Source of the DNA: Phoronis australis | Lineage: Eukaryota > Phoronida > Phoronidae | Direction: 5' to 3' | NCBI GenBank assembly: GCA_002633005.1 | Contig: NMRA01000153.1 | Coordinates: forward strand, 128,191 to 192,190 | DNA: 64,000 nucleotides | Shown: positions 33,301-45,300 of the stretch, piece by piece | Layout of the letters: the number at the start of each line of letters is the position of its first letter | How positions within the stretch are numbered: position 1 is the stretch's first letter | The notes under the pieces: model-generated | Databases searched by the model: none | Told to the model about the DNA's origin: nothing | What the model saw: only the letters and a program-made list of their open reading frames with translations | Program-made: the position numbers and the translations under genes

Positions 33301-36300
33301 CTGGCTAAAAGTTTTACTGTGCAGGGAATTGGGATGACCAACACCACATTTTATAAGCCGAGTGACTGACGATCATTCTTCTCTTGTCCACAGTGTAAAT
33401 GCCCGAACCTTTCAAAACCTAGGTTAATTATATTTTTGCTGTCCCTGATTTTGGTCATCAGTTTTTGGCAATAGTCCCTTTTGGTGGCCCTTGATTTTAA
33501 TAACCGGGTTCATCCACTGAAAAGCAAGTGTTATATGGTAGTGACAAGCATATTTCACATTGTACTGGCAGGTCCTGGGCCCGGTCTCCAATCTTCTACT
33601 CGAAATGGAACTCGAAATTAGGTTTGTCATTTTCTACTCTACTTTTGGGCGAACTCAAGATAAGTGTCTATTATTCTATGGTCGAGTACACAATAACTTA
33701 CGTAGATAATTTATTACCCTTAGTTCACAGTTTGTAAACCCAATATTAAAGCAATACGTTCGAGTTTGAACTCGAAATTTCGAGTTTTTACTCGAGTTTG
33801 TAGCACGAGTATAAGGGTCTTCAAGGGCAAACTTGAACTAGAAACTCCTATGCATAAACTATAATGTATTCGAGCTCAGTCTGATAACCAATTATCTTAA
33901 GTTCGCACAAAAGGAGCAGAGAAATTGCCAAAAATAGTTTCGAGTTCGTTTCGAGTACAAAGATTAGAGACCGGGCCCTGGAAGTCAATCCACAAACACG
34001 AAATTGGGGACCAAACTTGATATTTCAGGTATCCTCTTCATTAAAAGGGTACTAAATCCTGTTTTGGTAATTTTATGCAATCCCCGATCCGTGGGCCATT
34101 GTCGTCTCACTTGAGTGATTCAACTAAAACACATACTGTCTATGTCGAAGATTGGATGTTGCAGTTCTTGGCAGGTGGGCTTATGCTAACAGTTGCCATA
34201 TAACTGGCGTAAAGTGTCGGTCACGCTTGTTCGTTTAGCAGAATTTGTAAGGAGTTTTCAAACTGCTCCAAACTTTTAAAGGTTGTCAAAGGTTACAGGG
34301 CATTATTTTGTTTCAGAGTACTGAATGAGAAAGCCCCCATTAATATCTGTTAATAGGTCAAAGTTGGGTTTGGTATCTCTTTAAGTTTCTGACAGTCATC
34401 CAAGTCAGTCATCCACATGTTTAATTCTTCATGCTTGAGCTATCCGCTTATTTGCCAAGAATAATTGGGCTAAATTCCATCCATCTACTTTGATAGCACA
34501 AATTCTGTCTGCGCTTTGGCCTTGTGACAGGGAATTCTGGGTCATTTTATCTGCTTGCTTCCGGTGTTTACTGTATATTGATGACAGGTGAAAATGCCAG
34601 CGTTTTGTATTGAAATAATTCTTGTATTCTGTTTTTCTAGAGTCAAGATGTAAGTATGGATATCAGTGAGAAGCTATTTGCCAATGCATGATTGAAGCCC
34701 TGTCCAATATAACCAGTTGTGCCATTGTATATTCTAACTGTGTTATGCACAAAAAAGTTATCTTTTTCTTCATGACGACTTGATACATGCTTTCATCTGC
34801 TATGTTTTTGTTACCGTATTCGCCGTAATAACCGCCCATGCCCCTATAAGCGCCCCCCCACGCGTTTGCAGACTTTGCTGGAATAAGCGCCCAGTCCATG
34901 ACGTACCTTCAGTCCTAAAACTTGGCTACAGTAACGTCTTCAATTTATCAAAAAAGGTCTTCCAGACCACCAGCGGCACTGCTACGTTTATATTTAGCCG
35001 TGACTATACACTTCAAAGTAACACAGCGCTTCAAAAAGAACGCAACAGCGTTGCTACTTTCGCGACGACCGTGTCCCACTATGGTCTGACCTTACAGTAC
35101 ACATCGACTGTCTCATGAATAAAAATAACTCGGTGTTGAACGCACGTGGCCAGAAAGCGCGCGCTACATATATGAACCTAGCTGTCATCAAAGACATTAG
35201 TCGAGAACTATCCATTCATGAAACGGGTAGCATAGCATCGGTAAGAAATGAATATTGGCCCTAATTTCCGACAATTTCTAATACTATAAAACATGTTTGC
35301 GTTATTTTTTAGATGGATTGTTTGATTAACCATAATTGGTGTTTTTAAGCCGAATATCGAATAAAACGACAACCGACAGCGAATGCTTACACACCCTTAC
35401 ACCGAAAAATAACTGTCAGAACAGTTACGTACGCATCCAGCTACACGGCGACTAATATGGGTCTTACCGAAACAAATGTCGAACGTTTTTAGCACGAGAC
35501 CGACAAGTGCTGAATGAAACACGCTCTGGTTTAGGCCTACTGCTTGTGCAAATTTCTTTAGACACAATGCACATCTAGCTCGTTAGATTGCGTGGCTCTG
35601 GCCAAAAGACGGTCTCTGCTTTGTCAAATGAACTCTGGTTACACGCACGCGCTCGCTTACTCGCAGACGAACTTCAAAACAAACGTCACGTGGCAACAAC
35701 ATGTGTGTTCGTCCAGACATTTTTCTCGCCGTGTTGCCGATCATACATGTAGATGGCACGATGTTGCGCAGATTTGTACTTAAAACTGCCGTAAATCTAG
35801 ACTCCACGGGAACTTAAAAAAGTCATAGGGACGCTACTTAGAAAACTTAATGAGGATTTGTGGTAATTTGCTTCAGTCGAAACTATTTTTATTCAAGCAT
35901 TGAAGTCGCCATATCGAAGACGGCGATTTTGAGGCCGTCAGTCTGCGAGTTTTCGCTCTGGGATTTCAGCACGATTTTCTGTAAAATGGTCGTAATTTAG
36001 CAGCAAAGTTTGATAGCAATGCACAACAGTTTTGTTGGAAGTCTTTCATAGATTACAGATACGTCAGAGAACGTAAATTTGATTTCACCCGTTTCGGAGA
36101 CCGGGTTTCAACCGCCTTGGGTTATAATAAGCATCCCCCTTGAACCGAACTTTTCTAAGCGCCCTGGGCGGTTATTACGGCGAATACGGTATTTGTTAAA
36201 GTTCGCTGTTATTCCATGATATGTTTCCACAGGCTTGAATTGATGCATGAATATTACAACTATTCTCAAATGTTATGCTTTTCATGAATGGAAGTTTGAT

Positions 36301-39300
36301 GAAAATGTCTTTAAGTCAGTGATATCTACAGCATTGTATTTATCTGGAAACCTACTTGAGTATGGGATCGGCTGGCGTAGGCCGTAGGGTAACGTTAAAG
36401 TGACGCTGATGGTCGTTGCTTTGTTACTTATGCCTAGTTCGTCTGTCTTGTCTTCATCCACTGTTTGCAAGTTTCACAGGATATCCAAGTTATGAAGAAC
36501 ACAATATCTCGTTTCCATTTCAAATTTCTTCTTGTAACAGTTACAAGTTACCCTGAATTCTGAGCCCGAGTTTCTGGTTTAGTATGATTTTACAGAAATA
36601 GTAAAATCTAATCAATTTCGGACAAAATAAATTGCCAGAATTGATCGTTTTCATTTTTTTCATAGGGTTCTAAATTGTTGTGAATGCCCACAACTTCTCA
36701 AAATCATTGTGTGATGGAAGCTATGGTATCGATCTTTAAAAATTTTATAACATTTATTTGGTGTTACTTATCTTTTAATAAAAAATGGAAAATTAGGATT
36801 TCATATGTTGGCCAAATTGTGTCATAAATTGGTGAGATTTCGCCGTGTTTCAGCCATTATGTGTTTGACAGGAACATGTCACGATTGAACCTTTTGTTGT
36901 CTTTATTGACTCTTGTCACTAAAAAATCATTTGGTTTGATATCAGTGGTTGTATTTTATTAAAAGATCAGATCTAGACTACTGCATTGTCAACAAGGTTA
37001 TTATGTATTTAAATTGAAATTTCAGTTTACAAACCCGGAACAGTCCGGTTACGTGGGGTTTGCCAATCTTCCTAATCAGGTGCACCGCAAGTCTGTGAAG
37101 AAAGGATTCGAGTTCACCCTCATGGTTGTGGGTAAGTAACCTGCTATTCTTAACATCCATGGCATGTGACGAACATGCAAATCTTAACCTAGACCAGGGG
37201 CCCGTTCCAAGACAAATCTTAAATTTCAGTCAATTTTAAATTCAAATTTAATTTGTCTCAAGTCTGTTTCAAGAAAGACATCTTAGATTTGACTTAAGTC
37301 TTTGACTTAAGTTTTATCTTAATTTTGACTAACTTACCGGATGTGGAAGTTTCAAAGTTTGGAAATTGGGACATATCTTAGACTTAAGTCAAAACTGAAC
37401 TTCTTGAGATGGCCCCTGCTTAGCAAAGTGTGGATTCTTTGCCAGTTCTCCTGAAGAACCAATAAAGTCTGCTTGATTGTAAAGTGAGACATTTCTATGT
37501 GAGCTGTAGGTGACACAGGGAAATTTGTTTGACCGCGTTGTGGTTGTCGAATTCAGTTACAATTCATTGTTCAAGCTTACTGTCTTGGTAGTTTGGTAGT
37601 ATGGAGGATATGAGGGTTTCTTTCAGCAGTAATCTGTAAATGTGTTCCATGAATTCCATACACCTTGATTTACCACGCCAATGCTTGGGATGGCAGTGTG
37701 CACACTGACATGAAATATAATATAAATTTTCTCATTCATGGAAAGAAACACGATCTAAGTCATAATTCACTATTTCTACATATTGCATATTATAAAGCAG
37801 GTCCCCTGAGAAAACAATTTAATATCCACAATGTTTAATATTATTTTGTAGTATAGCAGACACTATTGCAGTGATTGAAAAACTGACTTGTTGTCTCTCC
37901 AAGCAGAACTTCCCTTGAATATTGGTGATGTGTGACCATATGCAGCAGTGAGCTGTCTGACCTTCAGTCTAAGTAATGTAGGAGACACATATATGTATGC
38001 TTATGCTTGCATGGAATAATGAAGTCCATTTGTGTGGAATGGAGTTAAATGATCCTCATGGTAGCTTTGATAGTGATTTTTAGTCCACCCTGTAGTTTTT
38101 GTGTGCATTATAGTAATGTTGAACCAACTTTACATTAATTGAAGAAAGTGCTTTTTCGCTGAACTTGTGTCTGGTATGGTTTTCCAAAACTGTTGTATGA
38201 TTTTTACAAGATGAATGTTCATAATTTTGTAAATGAATATTGACAATAATGTTTTAAATGTATTGAATGTTTTCTTTTTTACCAATCGTATGCTTCACGA
38301 AGTTGAAAAATCCACAAAGTTAAACTATTACTTTAATGTAGTCTTAACATTGTGCAGTATTTATCATGAGTTCTGTGACTCCATAATACACAACACTCAC
38401 TGCTTGACTTATCTTTGCTGGCAAGACAGTGCTTGATTTGGCATCCTGCAGCTTGCCATTGTGACTTTGTATTGTGTTTGGCGACCTGAGATAAGTCCCA
38501 AGTATCAAAGTCGTACAATAATTTTCCAAATTTGTTTCAAAATTTGTGGCGACTTCTAAACTTTCAATACCTTTGATTCACAATTGCTTGGTTTATTTTG
38601 TGAAATCAGTCCATTTGCCATTTTCAGCACACATCAAATGTGCTTAAATAGCTCACTTGCGAGTTTCTCGCTAGTCACTGTGACGTCACCGGAAAGGGGG
38701 CAAAACCCGCCATATTGCTCTTGTTTTGCCCCGAGTCTTTGCTACACACGCTAAAACTTACTGGAGTTCTTATGGTGAATTTTACGCTTAAAACGTTAAA
38801 ACAACTTAAGATGTGGTAGATGGGTCGTGGAATAACTGTGAATAGACGAAGAAAATGTGAACTTGTTATGTTGTGCGAAGCTGTGAACGGACTGAAATTG
38901 GAACTTAACCCGCTCTAGGCCTGAATGGCGCAGGCATACAGGGGCGATAGTGTATCCCCATAAAAAGATATTCACTTCAAAATACAGTAAATAAAATCAA
39001 ATGAAACGTGCATATGTGCACATGAAGTTATAATTAACACATACCCTGACTCTGGACACAATTTAGTCTACAAATAACTTGAGCATATTCATGAAAACCT
39101 CGAGGTTCTCTCGAGTTTCTCTCACTAGCCGCCATTTTGAGGAAGTTACGTGAAATCACGCCTGTTGAAGAACAAAAAGTCCAAGGGACACAAATCTTAC
39201 AAATTTCACTTGATATTTTCTCATGCTATTTTGCAAGTGTCACGCGCCAGGTCACGCGCCAGATCTCGCGCTTCGCTCAGTCTCGCGCTAGCCTTTGCCT

Positions 39301-42300
39301 CAAACTCACCTGACTCAGTTGAAATACTTGATTGTGGTTATCGCGCGCGCGGACAAAGTTAACAGTAACCACAAAGTGGAGTTGGAATTCTTCGCCTAAG
39401 TCACCTGAATTCCCGTATATATGCTTCATCGAAGATATGTTTAGAAGCAGAAAGAGTCACTGAAGAAAGTAAGAGCCTTTTAGGTGCTAATTTTAGGTGT
39501 AGAATGTATTTTCGACGAGGTGAAAACTTTACCAGTGAGCGGATTTCGCCTACCGCCCGTTTAAAATACACGGGACGAAATTAGTACAGAACGCGATAGA
39601 ACGTATTGTAGTGCGAATCTGAAGTTCATTTGCCATAACAGCAATGCTTTTGGACATTTTTCGAACTAAACGGCTAAAAACTCGAAGACAATAACAGAAT
39701 ACACTCTGCTACCGTATTGGGCAAATGACCAAACGACAAACTTTTGCCCCACTTCGCGTGACGTCACAGTTAAGTCTCACATAATCTCGCGTTATTGTTA
39801 TAAACTCGCAAAAGGCCTATTGCAACCTCGGGTTTTGTTTGGTGACCTGGAATTTTCGCAAATTCGCATTTGGCGAGTTGCTGTCAAACTAAAAGTCGAG
39901 CACTGCAAGATCGATAAGCTAAATGTATAATACCTTACTCAAGCTTAGACAATATTATTCAAGCTTGAGCATTGTTATTCAGCAATATTTTCAAGGTTTT
40001 TTGGGCCTACCTTATTCAAGATTCCTTATAGTTATTGAACTTGCTTTGCCATGTTGGCAGAGTGGCAGATATCTTTGTTTTAGTGCAACTGAGTGCAGGA
40101 TCTGCATTGTCAGGCTAAATGTGTGAACAAGTCTTAAGGCCCTTTCATATTGACTTAACTCTGATCTGAGCGGAGCGTCGACGTAAACAGCGCAGTTAAC
40201 TGCACCGTTCATACTGGCTTCGGTAGTTAATGACCATTGAAGTAAAGGATGACGCTAACGTCATTGAAGTTATTGCAAGGTAGCGCTGCACGCTAAGATT
40301 TTTTCAATGTGACAATTTGGGAACATTTAAATTGCTAAATGATATTAAACTCATTTTTAAATTGATTGGTTATCATTAGAGCAAAAAATAAGTAGTTATT
40401 AGTGACGACACTACTCTGTAACTGTTGACGATAACAGTGGCACCTGGCAATAACTTTGATTGGACCGGAGTTAAGCGTTCATACTGCACCGCAGCGTCGA
40501 CGCTGCGGTCTTAAATCCACCTGTTAACTGAAGATAGCTTGAATTACGTACTGACCAGCAATCTATATATTAAAATGTGAACTTTGAACCCAGATGTTGG
40601 CTTCAAGTCCGTTGGACAAAAACAACTTGAAAGCAGCTGCTCTGACATCTGCCCCCACCCGACATTTCCTTCCCTTTTATTCCCACGACAGAAAAGCACC
40701 GGCTTGTCCAGTCGTATTTTGTCTTGCTGAGTCTTGTGGCTTCAGTCCGTCGATCTTGATCCTCGCTGGTTCCTTGCATGTCCGCTAGGGAGAAGGGGAC
40801 ATCCCCCTTGTGGACACGCAGGGAACCAGGGAAATCTTGATCCGGCGAATGTGCTTCTTTCTCAAAGCCTAATATTCGGTGGTATTCGTCCGCCACCTGT
40901 GTTTACCGTTTACGCCTACTTGGTTGCACAGCAATCGACTCCACACACTATTATGATGGAAATAGTACAAAGATAATGTGATTGAGGACTTTATTCACTA
41001 CAGCTAAACACGGAAATGTACATATCTGTAAAGGTGAATTTGAGGTATGGTAATAAACACACATTGCGTGTATGTACTTTGTGGTATTACAACCATCTCA
41101 TTTGTGTATGACGAAATAACTATAAAGATGGATGGTCAACAAAAAACAAAATGCGATATTTAAGAGCAAAAAAATTGGATGACAACGCATTGATAACAAC
41201 ACAGCTTTTACATGATATTTTTGTTTCCTAACTAAAGCATGTATCGCCAGGACAACTTCCCACGTCCAGTGTAAACGCAAAGCACAGGTTCCAGCTGGTC
41301 TTAAATTTAAATTTACACAGCAATGGTTACCAAGAGAAAATGTTTTCCTGGGTCAGGAATTCAATGTTCAAAAAAGGTGACTGACCCAACAAGGTTTTTT
41401 ACGATTTTTTGATGAAGTCTGATCTACCTCACTGATGAGTAGTCTTTTGTTATGCTTGCACAGCAATGGTTAGTCAGGGAGCAAGGAAATTGGAGCTTGG
41501 AAAAAAATATCAAATAAGGCAACATACCACCAAACCAAGCTTACAGTAGTTCAATTTAGTTAAGTTATCTGGTTGCACTTGCAGAAATGAGTTGGAAATC
41601 TCACATTAACAGTTCCATGCTTGCTAAGTTGGTCATTTTTGATGACGTTGAAACATGTGTGGTTGCCTCTGTCTAGGTAAAACATTATACTCAGTTCCCC
41701 TTAATTAGCAAAATCTGTCTTTAACGTTTAAATTTGATGCAATCTACAAAGAAATTGATGAATCATTTCTTTACCACAGTAGAAATGTTATGGAATCCAG
41801 GATGTATCCATGATTTTTTTGTCTAATAGTGACAGTCCTCACATTTCTGCCAGTTGCTGTTGCAAGTCCAAATGGGTGTTCTGGACTTCGTTCTTGGATT
41901 CAACCACACGGTGGATGTGGACAGATCAAGACTGCCACTGTTTCTTCACAATGTTACTGCTTGAGCTCTGTTGTGATGTGAATGGTTACTGGGCATGTAC
42001 AGCAAGTCTCAATTCTAAACTGAACACATGACTGCTCAGTTGCTGCTGATCTAGTACTGGTTGAAAGAAATGTTTGACAGGCACATAGGTCTTCAATAGC
42101 GGATTTGCAGCGACGCCATATTGAAATTAGGTTAAAATGGTGCATTGTGGGTGCTGTGGTCAGGATTCCGAAAGCGGCCATAGTAACAAGCATAATACGC
42201 GGCATGAGCGCGAAGAAAACTTACGGCGGATACACTTGTTGTGTTCCTTTCTGCTTCAGAAACAACAAGAGAGATAAAAATCTGAGTTTGTATATGTTCC

Positions 42301-45300
42301 CTGCAAACCAAGAACTTCGTGAAAAATGGATAAACAACATTAGGAGACCTGGGAGTAAGGGGAAATTTAGCGCATTCAAACGAACGCGGGGCCATCTAGT
42401 AGGCAACACGTAGCCCCTCGGTTGGCCATGTAGGGGCTACAATACTTCCATTCGCTTTCTGTACTCATTTCGTTACTCCAGTGTATTTTAAACGGGCCGT
42501 GACCGGATTTGGGTTACCGATTTCGAGTTTTCACCTCGTCAAAAATACACTCTACACTTAAAACTATCATTTAAAAAACGCTTACTTTCATCATTGGTCC
42601 TTTCTACTTCTATACATATCTTTAATGAAGCTTAGTTGTGAGAATTAAGTTGACTTTGGCGAAGAATTACAACTCCACTTTTTTGGTTGCCGTTAATTTT
42701 ATCACCGCGTGCGCGATAACTACAAAGCATGTCAACTGAATCCCGTGAGTTAGGCGCAAGGTTAGACTGAGCGAAGCGCGTGACGCTAGCGCGCGACACT
42801 TGTAAAATAGCATGAGAAGGTATCGGGTGAAACTTGTAAGATGTGTGTCCCTTGTACTTTTTATTCGTCAACATGCGTAATTTCACGTAACTTCCTCAAA
42901 ATGGCACCCGGTAACCGTGACTGAGAGAAACTCGAATAAACCGCGACAGATTTTCATCGATTCGTTCAAGTTTTGCTGTATAAATTGTATCCAGAGTCGT
43001 GGTATGTGTTAATTATAACTCCGTGTTCCTATATGTATGCCGGGTTCATTTGATTTTATTTGCTGTATTTTGAAATGGGTAACTTTTTGTGAGGATGTAC
43101 TATCGCTCCTGAATGCCTGCGGCATCCAGTGCGATGTAATTGCCTAGGGGCCATCATGTGTGCAGCGAACATTTTCTTGGTGGAAAAAAGACTTATATGA
43201 GAACAACATTCCGACGGAGTTTCCACTTAAAATCAACGTCTCTAGCATATCCACGACGAAAGCTTCAAAAGTTAAGCAACCCAAGAACTCTCAACTTGTC
43301 TGAAATAGGAGGAGATTTCGAAATCAACGCCGATAACCCCAATACTGAACACGGCGACAGTCGTGCTCTCGGTCACACGGTCACTGATCATAGCTACGCT
43401 GTGTTTACAAACGAGAGAGAGGACTTGCTTGGTATTATAAAGCAAAAAATGAAACATGGTTTTTAGTTTGCAAATCGCTCAAAATGCACACACTATCCAG
43501 CCTGCTCAAGACATGCCTGACCACAAGCTATCCCATGAGCCTTCGCGAAGGAAGTAACTCGCACATGCGCAATGCGTAGTTCGTCTGTGCTGCAAATCCG
43601 CTATTAGGATATTTCCAAATGAAGCTAATTCTTTAATGAAGTCCATCATGATTACAATGTTCTGTTTACATCTTGTTGTACAAGGGGTGCTGTGAAGCTG
43701 GCTCATTCTTACCATAACTTGTAATGTGTTTGTAAAAGCTTTAAACCAAACTTAAGAAGTAAACAAGCACTGCCATGTTTGACATGTAGTTTTCACCACA
43801 ACACTTGTTGTTCACATTCTCAGTACATCACTCTATTTTCTAGTGTTATAAGTCCTTGTCACAGACATCTGCTCAGACTTGAGAAACCAGGTGCTGTCAC
43901 TTCTGTGCCACTAGTTATGCATTTGACATTTTTAATAGAATGTGAATTTATGATAAAGAATCTAAATTTGTGACATGGTAAACGCATAGACTGGATTCTG
44001 AAATATGGTAATTCTCTTTTGTAGCACACAATATGGCCGACAAGTGAAGTTCTAATTTGTCAAATTTCCCAGCATTGTAGTGTGTAGATGTCATAGAACA
44101 ATATTTGGTAATGTTTCCATTATTTGCAACTGAGTACTGTAAAAATGACAATTTTGGCAATGTATTGTTTTTGTACACAATTGGCGAGATTTTACTGTAC
44201 TTGGGATTGTGACTTTGGGATGGACAGGGTAGTGTGTGTAGCAGTCATGGGTCCTAGTAACCGTGTGGGCTTCATTTGACACTAGTAGGACATAGGCCTA
44301 AACAGTTATTCGCCCCCTCTGGTGGTAAAGCTGAAACATGACGTCATGCTGATAGAAATCCGACATTGTTGACCTCAGATTCCATGAGCATTGGTGAAAA
44401 TAGTACGATCCATTTTGGAAAGACACACATTTTACTTCCAAATATTGGTCAAACGGCGCAAAGTATGAGGAATGGTTATGAAATGAGTTTAGTGTCGCTT
44501 TCTGATTTGCTTTTTGTGGCTTGAATTCAACGAAATTTCAGATGAAACATTGAGCTAAACTGTTGAAAATGCGGGAGAAATGACATCTCTCAGTCTCAGC
44601 GACTATAGTAGTAGATTTGTCATGATTCTCATCTTGGATTGTCCACTTGTCATTTTCAAGCTTCATTATTTTCACTACATTTTTTTAAATTGATGTAATC
44701 TGAAGTTGCCATCGCAGTAGCTACCAATCCTTGTATTACTGGCATTACTGATCGATAAGTGTCACTTTCAACAATTTGTGTGAAATCTGTGAATTATTAA
44801 CAATGCAGACGTATGTAGATTCTAACATAAGCATCGTGCTGTATTCACGAACCAGATAACAAAAATAGAACAACTTACCTGAGCAAGAATGACGTGACTT
44901 ATTCGTTTGCTAGGTTTAATGTTATGATATCTGTAGGACGCTTGAATTTTTTAGCAGAATGATGTCATCATGCGCGAAAGGACGAGTGCGCATATAGCTC
45001 AATCACCAGAGGGGGTGATTAACCATTTAACTGTATAGCCGCATTTACACGGAAATCGACGGGAGACATCTGTCACGAAGCAGCTACACGGAACACCTGA
45101 CCAAGTGCAAGTGTGTGTGTAAACACAACTGACGCGGAGCAAGTTGACATCGCAGCAGCCATTTTTGACACCGGTTTGAGAGGTAGAGCGAATTGCACTC
45201 GATCAGTTGCTCCCAACTATACATCTAAACACAACTGGAGCAGAGCGGAAAGGGATCATAGTTCAATACGCTTCTGCGATAGCATATATACAAGTGATCC

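Larger units (their letters stand above)
42095..43605 (+). mobile_element. THAP-coding DNA transposon, interrupted by a second element
   Basis: Perfect 17-bp TIRs: AATAGCGGATTTGCAGC at 42095-42111 and its complement at 43589-43605. They bracket a THAP-domain reading frame (42204-43466), which is itself split by the 750-bp insertion at 42397-43146. The target duplication of the outer element is not clear. THAP domains are the DNA-binding part of P-element-type transposases, so this is probably a shortened member of that group. Confidence 0.8.

Noticed and set aside
34780-35118. 112-codon open frame
   Set aside because: Starts outside and runs into the 1.38-kb TIR element; no homology recognised.
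40594-40976. Overlapping open frames on both strands
   Set aside because: Short, no domain, no supporting splice sites with septin exons, and mutual antisense shadows.
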